From assembly GCA_027488755.1 (NCBI GenBank), contig JAIYAZ010000059.1, positions 1 through 64,000 of the forward strand: a DNA stretch of 64,000 bases, in the 5' to 3' direction. Position 1 is the first letter of the stretch; every line of letters begins with the position of its first letter. Below are positions 42,555-51,100 of this stretch, piece by piece. This DNA is from Verrucomicrobiaceae bacterium. Its GTDB lineage: Bacteria; Verrucomicrobiota; Verrucomicrobiia; Chthoniobacterales; JAATET01. Below the pieces are notes generated by a model that saw only the letters and a list, made by a program, of their open reading frames with translations, was not told where the DNA came from and ran no database searches. The position numbers and the translations under genes are program-made.

Positions 42555-45419
42555 GTGAACCCGCTTCGTCTCTTTCCGGTTTCGATGGTGACTTTGCTGG
42601 TGGCCCTGCCTTCGCTCCAGGCGCAAACCCCGCCGGCTCCGGCCCCGGCCGCGCCTGCCGCCGCGCCCGCGGAGGGCGACATCACGGCTATGCTGAAGTC
42701 GGCAATGGCGGCCTTCGACGGCGGCGACTTCCCGCAGGCCATCACCGGCCTCAACCAGGTCCTCAAGGAGATCGACCCCAAGTCGCCGCAGGTCGAGGCC
42801 ATCACGTTTTCGCTCGGAGCCGCCTACTTCAACACCAAGCAATACCCCGAGGCGATCGCGACGTTTAAGTCGTTCGTCGAAAAGTTTCCGACGAGCCAGC
42901 GCCGCAATGAGGCCATCTTTGCCACCGGCCAGGCTCAGCTTCTCAGCGGCGATCAAGCCGGCGGGGCGGCGACCCTGAAGACCCTGGAAAACGTGCCGGG
43001 CATGCGCGACCAGGCCCTCATCTTCGGCGCGAACGCCGCAAAGGCCGCCGGTAACAACCCCGAAGCCATCGCCACGCTTGAGAAGCTCACCTCCGGCGGC
43101 ATTCGCAACAGCCTCACCGCGAAGGGCGCCATCATCCTTGCCGATCTTTACATTGAAGCCGGCGACACCGACAAGGCGTCCGCCCTCATCAATAAGCTGC
43201 AGAGCAACCTGCGCTTCGTGGAGAACATCGTCGGCCTCGACTCCCTCACCCTGCGGCTGGGCGACAAACTTTTTGAAAACAAGGACTACGCGGGTGCCCT
43301 CGAAGCCTTCCGCCGGGTTCGGTTGAAGGAGGAAATCATCGAAGCCCAGCAGCGGCGCATCGCCGACATGGAGGCCTCGGCCGAGCGGCTCCAGCAGGAC
43401 ATCAAACGCGACCCCGCCAAGGCCCCGCAGAACGCCGCCGCCCTCACGCAGATTCGCGCGGACATTGAGGCCTCGAAGAAGCAGCTCGCCGATTTCCAGA
43501 ACCTGCCCCCCATCCTCGGGCCGCTCTACCTGCGCATGGCCCGCGCCTTTGCCGAGCAGGGACAGCCGTGGGAGTCCATTGTCGTCTACGAGGCCCTCCT
43601 TAAACAAATCCCCACCGGCAAGGACCGAGAGCCCGTGCTCTTCGCCCTCGTGGCGACGAACGGGGACGTCAACCAGCCCGCCGCGGCCCTCCAGCGCGCG
43701 GACGACTATCTCAAGGAATTCCCCGCCGGCCCGAACGTTGGCCTCGTGAAATACCTTCGCGGCATGATCGCCGTGCAGAGCGGCGACACGAAAAACGGCG
43801 AGACCTGGCTCACCGAACTCACCAACGACACCACGCTCAAGCCCGAGCTCGCCCAGCAGGTCCTCCTTTCCCTCGCGAACATCAAGTTCTCCCAGGGCCG
43901 CTTCCCCGACGCCATCGCGGACTACCGGAAATTCATCGAACGCTACCCCAGCGCCGGCCAGAGCGGCGAACTCACCGAGGAGGCCGTCTACCGCATCGCC
44001 ATCGCCAACCTCTTCGACGGCAAGTTTGAGGAGGCGATCAAAAACCTGAACGAATACCTCGCGAAGTATCCCAGCGGCGCCTTCCGCGGGGACGCCAAGT
44101 ATCGCCTCGCCTACTGCAGCTTCGCCGCGCAGGACCACCAGGCCGTCATTGATCAATGCCTCGCCTGGGAAAAGGAATTCCCCGACGACAACCAGCTCGG
44201 CGAAGTCGCCTCCCTGCTCGGCGACGCCTATGTCGCCAAGGGCCAGAGCAACGAAGCCGTGGAAGCCTACAAGCGCTCCTACACGCACGCGGCGACGGAT
44301 CAGGTGCTGAACTACTCCATCTTCGAGGCCGCCAAGCTCATGCAGCAGCAGGGCCGCTGGGCGGACATCGCCACGATGTTCGAGGACTTTGTCCGCAGCA
44401 AGCCCGACCATCCCACCACGCTCGCCGCCATGTTCTGGATCGGGAAAGCCAAGGCCCGCGACGGCAAGCCCGACGAAGCCAAGCAATTCCTCGCCGAAAA
44501 CATCAAGAAATTCATCGACGATCCCAGCCGCGAACCCGTCGAGGAAATGCTCGCCCAGCTCGCCCAGCTCACCGCCAAGCGCAAGCGCCCCCCGCTCCCA
44601 GCCCCCGGCGCCACGCCCGCCCCCGCGCCCGCGCAGCCCGATCCGGCCGTCGAACTCGAGGGTCTGCTCGCCTTCGCCCGTGACACCCCCACCGCCGAGG
44701 CCCGGGCGCTCTTCGCCAAGTCCGAGCTCGCCCGCTTCCGCCGCCAGCCCGAAGAGCAGCAGGCCCTCCTGAAGAAGGTCGCCGATTTCAAACCGGAGGA
44801 CCTCAGCCCGCCCCTGCTCGGCGTCGCGGGTGATTATCTCCTCGATGCCGGTGAGCTCGACCACGCCGCGGCCCTCTACAAATACCTCCTCGATTATTAC
44901 CCGAAGAGCCCCTTCATCGACTTCGCCTACGCCGGCCTCGGCGAGGTGGCCTACGAAAAGGGTGAATACGACAAGGCCCTCACCTACTTCAACGACGGCA
45001 CGCAGAAAATCGCTCCGAACAGCAAGCTCGCCGCCCTCACCCTCGGCCGCGCCAAGGCCATGCTCGCCCTCAACCGCGACGACGAAGCCAAGCCCATCTT
45101 CGAGTTGGTGGCGCAGACCCGCGAATGGCGCGGCGAACCCACCGCCGAGAGCGTCTTCTCCCTCGGGGAAATCCAGCGCAAAAAAGGCAACTGGGCCGAG
45201 GCCAACGCCTTCTACCAGCGCGTCTTCGTCACCTACCGCAAGTTCACCAAGTGGGTGGCGAAATCCTACCTCCAGAGCGCCGAGATGTTCGTCAAACTCG
45301 GCAAGAACCAGGAGGCCATGAAAACGCTCAGCGAAATGCTGCGCGACGAAAAACTCGCGCAACTTCCCGAGGCCGCCACCGCTCGCGAACGTCTCAAACA
45401 GCTTAGCCCCCAGTCATGA
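42555..45419 (+). CDS. large secreted TPR protein of the Exb/VWA cluster
   Basis: The 954-residue protein has a signal peptide (VTLLVALPSLQAQ) and then helical tetratricopeptide repeats over almost its whole length, for example SGELTEEAVYRIAIANLFDG and AAALYKYLLDYYPKSPFIDF. A Pro/Ala-rich linker splits the array near residue 680. Periplasmic TPR proteins of this kind often bind Tol, TonB or Bam partners. GTG 42555 starts the signal peptide; ATG 42585 is an alternative. The stop overlaps the next ATG, so this is the first gene of a six-gene operon. Confidence 0.87.
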   Translation: MNPLRLFPVSMVTLLVALPSLQAQTPPAPAPAAPAAAPAEGDITAMLKSAMAAFDGGDFPQAITGLNQVLKEIDPKSPQVEAITFSLGAAYFNTKQYPEAIATFKSFVEKFPTSQRRNEAIFATGQAQLLSGDQAGGAATLKTLENVPGMRDQALIFGANAAKAAGNNPEAIATLEKLTSGGIRNSLTAKGAIILADLYIEAGDTDKASALINKLQSNLRFVENIVGLDSLTLRLGDKLFENKDYAGALEAFRRVRLKEEIIEAQQRRIADMEASAERLQQDIKRDPAKAPQNAAALTQIRADIEASKKQLADFQNLPPILGPLYLRMARAFAEQGQPWESIVVYEALLKQIPTGKDREPVLFALVATNGDVNQPAAALQRADDYLKEFPAGPNVGLVKYLRGMIAVQSGDTKNGETWLTELTNDTTLKPELAQQVLLSLANIKFSQGRFPDAIADYRKFIERYPSAGQSGELTEEAVYRIAIANLFDGKFEEAIKNLNEYLAKYPSGAFRGDAKYRLAYCSFAAQDHQAVIDQCLAWEKEFPDDNQLGEVASLLGDAYVAKGQSNEAVEAYKRSYTHAATDQVLNYSIFEAAKLMQQQGRWADIATMFEDFVRSKPDHPTTLAAMFWIGKAKARDGKPDEAKQFLAENIKKFIDDPSREPVEEMLAQLAQLTAKRKRPPLPAPGATPAPAPAQPDPAVELEGLLAFARDTPTAEARALFAKSELARFRRQPEEQQALLKKVADFKPEDLSPPLLGVAGDYLLDAGELDHAAALYKYLLDYYPKSPFIDFAYAGLGEVAYEKGEYDKALTYFNDGTQKIAPNSKLAALTLGRAKAMLALNRDDEAKPIFELVAQTREWRGEPTAESVFSLGEIQRKKGNWAEANAFYQRVFVTYRKFTKWVAKSYLQSAEMFVKLGKNQEAMKTLSEMLRDEKLAQLPEAATARERLKQLSPQS

Positions 45420-46246
45420 AATCCGTTGCCCTTTTCCTGGCCGCGTTCGGCTTGCTGGCGACCCTCCACGCCCAGCGTGTGACCCTCAAATCCGGCGAGG
45501 TCATCCCCGCCGAGGCCGTCGCCCGCTCCGGCGCGACCCTCAACGTCACCATCAAACTCCCCGCCGGCAAGGTCACCCGCGGCATTCCCGCCGCTTCCGT
45601 CCAAAAAATCGACTTCCCCGAGCCGCCCGACCTCGCCGCCGCCAGCCAGATCCTCGAGTCGGGCAACGCCGCGCTCGCCCTCGCCAAGATCAACCCCGTC
45701 ATCGCCGCGCAGCAGCCCTTCCGCGACATCCCCGGCAACTGGTGGGACAAAGCCGTCAACGTCAAGCTCTCCGCCCTCGGCGTGCTCCGCCTCGACGAAC
45801 AGATCGCCCCCCTCGTGGCCGAGCTGGCCCGCTTCAGCGGCAGCCCGGAGACCGCCCGCATCGCCCGGCTTTACGAGGCGAAGGCCCAACTCAAAAAGGG
45901 CAACAACGAGGGCGCCGTCGCCGTCGCCAACATCCTCATCGAAGAGAGCAAGCAGTCCGACCTCCTCGCCAGCGCCTGGCTCATCGCCGGCCAGGCCGAG
46001 CTCGCCCGGAAAAACTACCGCGCCGCCCTGCTCGCCTTCCTCCACGTGCCGGTCTTCTTCCCCGACCAGAAGGTCGCCATGCCGACCGCCCTGCTCGGCA
46101 GCGCCCGCGCCTTTGAGGGCATGGAGGATTTCGCCCGCGCCAAGGACGCCCTCGACAAGCTTGTGGCCGACTACCCCGGGTCGCCCGAGGCCACCGAGTC
46201 CAAAGAGGACTTGAAACGCGTCACCCGCCAACTCAATAAGATTTAA
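45416..46246 (+). CDS. secreted TPR-like protein of the Exb/VWA cluster
   Basis: The 276-residue protein has a signal peptide (MKSVALFLAAFGLLATLHA), a small beta region (QRVTLKSGEVIPAEAVARS), and TPR-like helices (AWLIAGQAELARKNYRAALL, then FPDQKVAMPTALLGSARAFE). The ATG overlaps the stop of the large TPR gene. It is probably a periplasmic partner of that protein. The function is otherwise unknown. Confidence 0.8.
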   Translation: MKSVALFLAAFGLLATLHAQRVTLKSGEVIPAEAVARSGATLNVTIKLPAGKVTRGIPAASVQKIDFPEPPDLAAASQILESGNAALALAKINPVIAAQQPFRDIPGNWWDKAVNVKLSALGVLRLDEQIAPLVAELARFSGSPETARIARLYEAKAQLKKGNNEGAVAVANILIEESKQSDLLASAWLIAGQAELARKNYRAALLAFLHVPVFFPDQKVAMPTALLGSARAFEGMEDFARAKDALDKLVADYPGSPEATESKEDLKRVTRQLNKI

Positions 46247-46288
46247 CCCCAGTTTGAAATTCACCCCATCCCGCCCCACGTTCCAACC

Positions 46289-47110
46289 ATGAAAACCCGC
46301 ACCGCCAAAATCCTCGCGACCTCCCTTGCGTTCGCTTTCGTCATGGGCTCCGCCGCGCTCCTCGCAGCCCCGGCCGCCGGCGAAGGCGGCGCCTCCGTCC
46401 AGAAAAAGACCCTCTGGTCCACCCTCGTCCAGGGTGGCTGGGTCATGATCCCCATCGGCATCTGCTCCGTGCTCACCGTTTACCTCGCGGGCGACGGCAC
46501 GATTCGCACCAGCCGCAAGAAATCCATCCCCGCCGACCAGGAGGCCGCCGTGAAGGATCTCTTCCGCCAGGGCGACTACGTGGGCGCCTACCAATACTGC
46601 AAGGCCAACCCCAGCCCGTTCACGAACGTCATCCGCGCCGGCGTCAGCCGCCTCGGGGACGGCAAGACCATCGTCGAGGAAGGCATCCTCGGGGAACTCT
46701 CCAAGGAAAACTCCAAGCTCCAAAGCTGGATCAGCTACCTCTCCGTGATCGGCGTTTGCACGCCCATGATCGGTCTCCTCGGCACCGTCGTCGGCATGAT
46801 CGACGCGTTCGAAGCCCTGGGCCAGGCCGGCATCGGCGATCCCTCCGCCCTCTCCGCCGCCATCGGTCACGTGCTCGTCGCCACCGCCAGCGGTCTCGCC
46901 GTCGCCATTCCGGCCTTCGGTTTCTACTACTACCTGCGCAACCGCACCCAGGTGATGACCCACGACATCCAGGCCCTCTGCGACAGCCTCTTCCGCAAAA
47001 TGCCCTACGAGTCCTTTGCCGGCGCCCACGTCGGGGACGAGGAACTCTACGCCGCCGACCCGAACTGGGTGGCGGGCTCCTCGGCCACCGGCGAAGAGGT
47101 CCCGGCCTAA
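46289..47110 (+). CDS. ExbB/TolQ/MotA-type proton-channel protein
   Basis: The 273-residue protein has an extra N-terminal signal-like segment (LATSLAFAFVMGSAALLAAP) and three ExbB-type helices. Characteristic are WISYLSVIGVCTPMIGLLGT and VVGMIDAFEALGQAGIGDPS, followed by the ATASGLAVAIPAFGFYYYLR helix. With ExbD it forms the ion channel that uses the proton gradient to do work in the periplasm. An N-terminal extension is common in non-model ExbBs. It is followed by two ExbD genes. Confidence 0.92.
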   Translation: MKTRTAKILATSLAFAFVMGSAALLAAPAAGEGGASVQKKTLWSTLVQGGWVMIPIGICSVLTVYLAGDGTIRTSRKKSIPADQEAAVKDLFRQGDYVGAYQYCKANPSPFTNVIRAGVSRLGDGKTIVEEGILGELSKENSKLQSWISYLSVIGVCTPMIGLLGTVVGMIDAFEALGQAGIGDPSALSAAIGHVLVATASGLAVAIPAFGFYYYLRNRTQVMTHDIQALCDSLFRKMPYESFAGAHVGDEELYAADPNWVAGSSATGEEVPA

Positions 47111-47155
47111 GCCCGGCCCTCCGGACCAACCCCAACCCCCAAGAAATAACCTGCT

Positions 47156-47611
47156 ATGGCCAGCGGCGGAGGCGGAGACGGCGAACCCGAGTTTCAGATC
47201 GCACCGATGATCGACGTGCTGATCGTGCTGCTCGTGTTCTTCATGAGCATCACCTCCACGCAGGTCCTCCAGGTCGACAAAACCGTCCAGCTTCCCCTCG
47301 CGCCCGACGCGAAAAAGAAGGACGACAAACGCTCCGAGGCCATCATCAACGTCCGCTGGGACGAGGCCACCGAGAAACCGACCTTCGTCGTCAACGAGCG
47401 GGTTTACGCCACGCCCAGCGAGCTCACGCCGGCCCTCCAATCCGCGCGCATCGCGGATGAGAAATCCGACAAACACTCCGACGGCAAAAACTTCCGCGTC
47501 GTGATCCGCGGCGACCGCAACGCCCACGCCGCCGCCGTTTCGCAGGCCATGAACGCCGCCGCCGAAGCGGGCATCGTGGACGTCTCGTTCTCGGCCATGA
47601 ACAAGGACTGA
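47156..47611 (+). CDS. ExbD/TolR-type protein (first copy)
   Basis: The 151-residue protein has one transmembrane helix with the essential aspartate (IAPMIDVLIVLLVFFMSITS, D20) and a periplasmic TolR-like domain ending in AAAEAGIVDVSFSAM. The aspartate carries protons in ExbD. The sequence is clearly different from the second ExbD, so the pair may form a hetero-oligomer in one channel. It follows exbB by 45 bases and precedes the next gene by four. Confidence 0.9.
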   Translation: MASGGGGDGEPEFQIAPMIDVLIVLLVFFMSITSTQVLQVDKTVQLPLAPDAKKKDDKRSEAIINVRWDEATEKPTFVVNERVYATPSELTPALQSARIADEKSDKHSDGKNFRVVIRGDRNAHAAAVSQAMNAAAEAGIVDVSFSAMNKD

Positions 47612-47615
47612 CCGC

Positions 47616-48062
47616 ATGAAGACGATCACCAGCAACCCCAACGAGGGCAACGTCGGCTTTCAGATCGCGCCGATGCTCGACGTCATCTTCGTCATCATGC
47701 TCTTTTTCATGGCCATGGTCGGCCAGGTGAAGATCGAGCAGGAACTCAACACCCAGCTCCCCGGCTCCGCGGAAACCAAGGGCCAGCAGGACTTCGTCGA
47801 CGAGTCCATCATCACCATTGCCGAGGACGGCGAAGTCGCGCTCAACGACGACATCATGGACTCGCCGGACAGCACGACCCTCACCCAGCTCAAGGGCACG
47901 CTCATGCGGCTCAAGGAAAACGCCGACGCGGCGAAAACGCCCGCCGTCGTCACCATCGTCAGCGACGCGACCGCCCGCTACAGTCGCACCATCGATGTGC
48001 TCAACGCCCTTTCCGTGGCCGGCATCACCAACGTGACGTTCACGATTGCCGAGCAAAATTAA
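47616..48062 (+). CDS. ExbD/TolR-type protein (second copy)
   Basis: The 148-residue protein repeats the ExbD plan: membrane aspartate in QIAPMLDVIFVIMLFFMAMV, then a periplasmic domain ending in LNALSVAGITNVTFTIAEQN. Its spacing to neighbours is four bases upstream and three downstream, so translation is coupled. Two ExbDs behind one ExbB are usual in Verrucomicrobia-like and delta-proteobacterial Exb loci. Confidence 0.9.
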   Translation: MKTITSNPNEGNVGFQIAPMLDVIFVIMLFFMAMVGQVKIEQELNTQLPGSAETKGQQDFVDESIITIAEDGEVALNDDIMDSPDSTTLTQLKGTLMRLKENADAAKTPAVVTIVSDATARYSRTIDVLNALSVAGITNVTFTIAEQN

Positions 48063-48065
48063 GCC

Positions 48066-49139
48066 ATGAACACCGAGCCATCCGCGGAATCCCCCCTCGA
48101 ACCGGCCCAGCCGGCGGCTCCCGCCAAACCGAAGCGGAAGTTTTTTGCCCTCAAGAGCAAGTTCCTCTGGATCAGCATCGGCTTCCACGCCCTCCTGCTC
48201 CTCGTCGCGGGTTACTTCGTCGTTTCCACGATTGTCTCCCGCCCGAAGCCGGAGTTTAAGGCGGGCCCGAAGGGACCCAGCGCCCCGGCCTCGATGGAGC
48301 ATCAGATCCAGATGACCAAGCGGCAAAACACGATGAGCGCCCCGGCCACCAAGCGCATCGTGACCAAGGGGGCCAACGCCGCCATCGCCCTCCCCGACCT
48401 GCCCAGCCTCGGCCAGGACGACAGCTTTGCCCCCAGCGCGATGGCGGGCATGGGGGCCCCCGGCGCGGCCGGCCAGATGGGTGGCGGCCTCGGCGGCGGC
48501 GGCGAGCCGATCAACTTCTTCGGCCTGCGCGCCAAGTCGAAATCCATCGTGTTCATCATCGACGTCACCGGCTCGATGGTCAGCGGCAAAAAGGACTCCT
48601 CCACCTGGGTCCTCCTCGAGGACAAGGTCACCGAATCGATCTCGAAGCTCCCCTCGAACACCAATTTCAACGTCGTGGTCTTCGGGCCCGACTCGCAGAG
48701 CTTCAAGCCCAACCTCGTGCCGGCCACGAAGACCAACATCGACGCGGCCCTCAGCTTCGTGAAGAGCTGGAGCCCCGTGCGCGCCCTCAAGGGCGGTGAA
48801 ACCAAGGGAACCGCCGCGACCTGGGACACGCCGCGCGGGAAGCGCCACAAGGGCACCGTGCCCTCCAAGGCCTTTCAGCTCGCCTTCCGGATGAAGCCGG
48901 AAACCATCATGTTTCTGTCCGACGGAGATCCGACCGTGCCCGACAAACCCGCGGCCGTGCTCACGCTGCTTCAGCAGCTCCAGGGGCAGATCACCAAAAA
49001 GGTGAAAATCAGCGTCATCGCCTACTTCGCCGACAGCGGCCAGGCCTTCATGCGCGCCGTGGCCGAGCAAAACGGCGGCGAGTTCCGCGAGATCAGCGTC
49101 CGCAGCGACGCCGAGACGGGCGCCAAGCCCGCCTTGTAG
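48066..49139 (+). CDS. TonB-like membrane-anchored von Willebrand A protein
   Basis: The 357-residue protein has a basic, proline-rich cytoplasmic start and one transmembrane helix, FLWISIGFHALLLLVAGYFV, that contains S37-x3-H41, the motif TonB uses to couple to ExbB/ExbD. A periplasmic linker with a Gly/Met-rich patch follows. The VWA domain comes next (SIVFIIDVTGSM metal site at about 160-171, later FLSDGDPT), with no TonB C-terminal domain. It is probably the energised output of the operon. The target is unknown. Confidence 0.85.
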   Translation: MNTEPSAESPLEPAQPAAPAKPKRKFFALKSKFLWISIGFHALLLLVAGYFVVSTIVSRPKPEFKAGPKGPSAPASMEHQIQMTKRQNTMSAPATKRIVTKGANAAIALPDLPSLGQDDSFAPSAMAGMGAPGAAGQMGGGLGGGGEPINFFGLRAKSKSIVFIIDVTGSMVSGKKDSSTWVLLEDKVTESISKLPSNTNFNVVVFGPDSQSFKPNLVPATKTNIDAALSFVKSWSPVRALKGGETKGTAATWDTPRGKRHKGTVPSKAFQLAFRMKPETIMFLSDGDPTVPDKPAAVLTLLQQLQGQITKKVKISVIAYFADSGQAFMRAVAEQNGGEFREISVRSDAETGAKPAL

Positions 49140-49401
49140 CCTCCCCCGCCGGTCAACGGCCCGGGCCCGGCCCACCTCCCCCGCGCCGTTCAGTTGCCGC
49201 GGGGCCGGCGGGCCTTTCGCCCCGGAACCCCGCAAATCGCCGAACGGACTCCCCCCAATCCGGGAATCCCCCGCCCCGCAGAGCGCGTAAATTGAGAAAA
49301 CGATTTTCAAACAAAAAAGTGGTTGCTCATTCCATACGCGCCCTTATATCTAAGAGTATTATCCTTCAACTTTCTTAACCACACTGCATCACTGTTAAAA
49401 C
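49140..49401. promoter_or_regulatory. 262-base gap with likely promoter of the efflux operon
   Basis: The left half is GC-rich and featureless apart from small palindromes such as GGCCCGGGCC. The right half turns AT-rich. A possible promoter is TTGCTC (49323-49328), 16 bases, TATATC (49345-49350). CTTATATCTAAG (49343-49354), which overlaps the -10, is near-palindromic (10 of 12) and could be a MarR site. The match is weak. Confidence 0.4.
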
Positions 49402-49962
49402 ATGGAAATTCCTCGCTCCACTCCCCTTGTTGAAGCCGCGAAATCCCACCCGGACTTCCACGCGGCCGCCTGCGACCTGTTTCTCACGGCGCTGACGACT
49501 GGCAATACCGTCTCCGCGCTGGAGACGCGCTACCTCGCCGAGCACAACATCACGCCGGGCCGCTTTGCCGTGATGCTCCTCCTCGGCGTCGAGGAAAGCA
49601 TCACCCGCAAGCCCTCGCAGCTGGCGGAAATGATCGGCGTCACCCGCGCCACGATGACCGGTCTGCTCGACACCCTCGAGCGCGATGACTTTGTCCGCCG
49701 GGCGATTGACCCGAACGACCGCCGCTCCATGCGCGTTGAGAGCACGCCCGCCTGCCGCGAACTCCTCAAAAAGGTGCTTCCGGGTTACTTCCGCCTCCTC
49801 CAGGCCATCCCGGCCACGCTTACCGAGCCGGAGCAGGCCGAGTTCATCCGCCTGAGCCGCAAGCTCAGCGACGGCCTCCAGCTCGCGGAAAACAAGTTTG
49901 TGGACCGCGCGATCGCCGGTCACAGCGCGCCGCCTTTGTCGAATTCGTATGCCGAAGCCTAG
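49402..49962 (+). CDS. MarR-family transcriptional regulator
   Basis: The 186-residue protein has the MarR winged helix: LAEMIGVTRATMTGLLDTLE (recognition helix) and FVRRAIDPNDRRSMRVESTP (wing, DDRR-type motif). Dimers usually repress adjacent efflux genes until a small phenolic or drug binds. The downstream adaptor gene starts within its last codons (14-base overlap), so the regulator and the pump are one operon, probably autoregulated. Confidence 0.92.
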   Translation: MEIPRSTPLVEAAKSHPDFHAAACDLFLTALTTGNTVSALETRYLAEHNITPGRFAVMLLLGVEESITRKPSQLAEMIGVTRATMTGLLDTLERDDFVRRAIDPNDRRSMRVESTPACRELLKKVLPGYFRLLQAIPATLTEPEQAEFIRLSRKLSDGLQLAENKFVDRAIAGHSAPPLSNSYAEA

Positions 49963-51085
49963 GGTCTGGCTTTCGCTCATTGTCACGGTCGTCGCGCTGG
50001 GCGTCCTCGTGTTCCTGCTGGGGGGCTTCAAGTTCCTCCAGATTCGGCATCTCATGTCGCAGTCGTTCGTGATGCCGCCCACGGCGGTCACCTCGCTCGT
50101 GATCGAGGAGCAATCGTGGCAGCCCACGCTCGCGGCGGTCGGCACGGTGAAGGCCGTGCAGGGCGTCACGGTCAGCACGGATCTCCCGGGCATCGTCGAA
50201 AAAATCACCTTCGAGTCCGGCCAGCCGGTCAAGGCGGGGGATCCCCTCGTGAAGCTCGACACGAAGCAGGAGGAGGCCCAGCTCGTCTCCGCGCAGGCCC
50301 GGCTCCAGCTCGCCAAGCTCAACCTCAGCCGCCAGCAGGAGCTCCTCAGCAAACGCGTGGCGGCGCAGTCGGACTTCGACGCCGCCAGCGCGGAGTTCAA
50401 GCAGGCCGAGGCGGCCGTGGCGGAAATCCGCGCCACGATTGAGCGCAAACTCATCCGCGCTCCGTTCGCCGGAGTGCTCGGCATCCGCCAGGTGAACCTC
50501 GGCCAGTATCTCCAGAGCGGCGATCCCGTCGTGCCGCTCCAGTCGCTGGATCCGATCTACGTGAACTTCTCCCTGCCCCAGCAGCGGCTGGCGGACCTCC
50601 AGCCCGGCCGCCCCGTGAACGTGCGGGCCGACGGGTTGCCCGGCGAGCAGTTCAACGGCCGGATCACCTCCGTGGACAGCGTAATCAACGACGCCACCCG
50701 CAACGTGCTCGTGCAGGCCACCCTCGACAACCGCGAGCACAAGCTGCGGCCGGGCATGTTCGTGAGCCTCGAAGTGCTCCTGCCCACCCAGGAAAAGGTG
50801 ATCGCCGTGCCGGCCTCGGCCGTGACCTACGCGCCGTATGGCGACTCCATCTTCGTGATCGAGTCGATGAAGGGCCCGGACGGCAAGGCCTACGAGGGCG
50901 TCCGCCAGCAGATCGTGAAGCTCGGGCCGGCGCGGGGCGACCAGGTCGCCATCGTTACGGGGCTCAAGGCCGGCGACGAAATCGTCACGGCCGGCGGGTT
51001 CAAGCTCATGCCGCATGCGCCCGTCGTCCGCAACAACGAAGCCCAGCCCGACAACTCGGCCAATCCGACGCCCGGGGACAGCTAG
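49949..51085 (+). CDS. RND efflux periplasmic adaptor (membrane fusion protein)
   Basis: The 378-residue protein has an N-terminal membrane anchor (VWLSLIVTVVALGVLVFLLG), a biotinyl-lipoyl half motif (VSTDLPGIVEKITFESGQPV), a coiled-coil hairpin, then beta-barrel and proximal domains. It joins an RND pump to an outer-membrane channel. ATG 49949 is preferred because it directly precedes the anchor. It overlaps the MarR gene and is 15 bases before the pump gene. No TolC-like gene is in the window. Confidence 0.93.
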   Translation: MPKPRVWLSLIVTVVALGVLVFLLGGFKFLQIRHLMSQSFVMPPTAVTSLVIEEQSWQPTLAAVGTVKAVQGVTVSTDLPGIVEKITFESGQPVKAGDPLVKLDTKQEEAQLVSAQARLQLAKLNLSRQQELLSKRVAAQSDFDAASAEFKQAEAAVAEIRATIERKLIRAPFAGVLGIRQVNLGQYLQSGDPVVPLQSLDPIYVNFSLPQQRLADLQPGRPVNVRADGLPGEQFNGRITSVDSVINDATRNVLVQATLDNREHKLRPGMFVSLEVLLPTQEKVIAVPASAVTYAPYGDSIFVIESMKGPDGKAYEGVRQQIVKLGPARGDQVAIVTGLKAGDEIVTAGGFKLMPHAPVVRNNEAQPDNSANPTPGDS

Positions 51086-51100
51086 CCGCCGCGATTCCCC

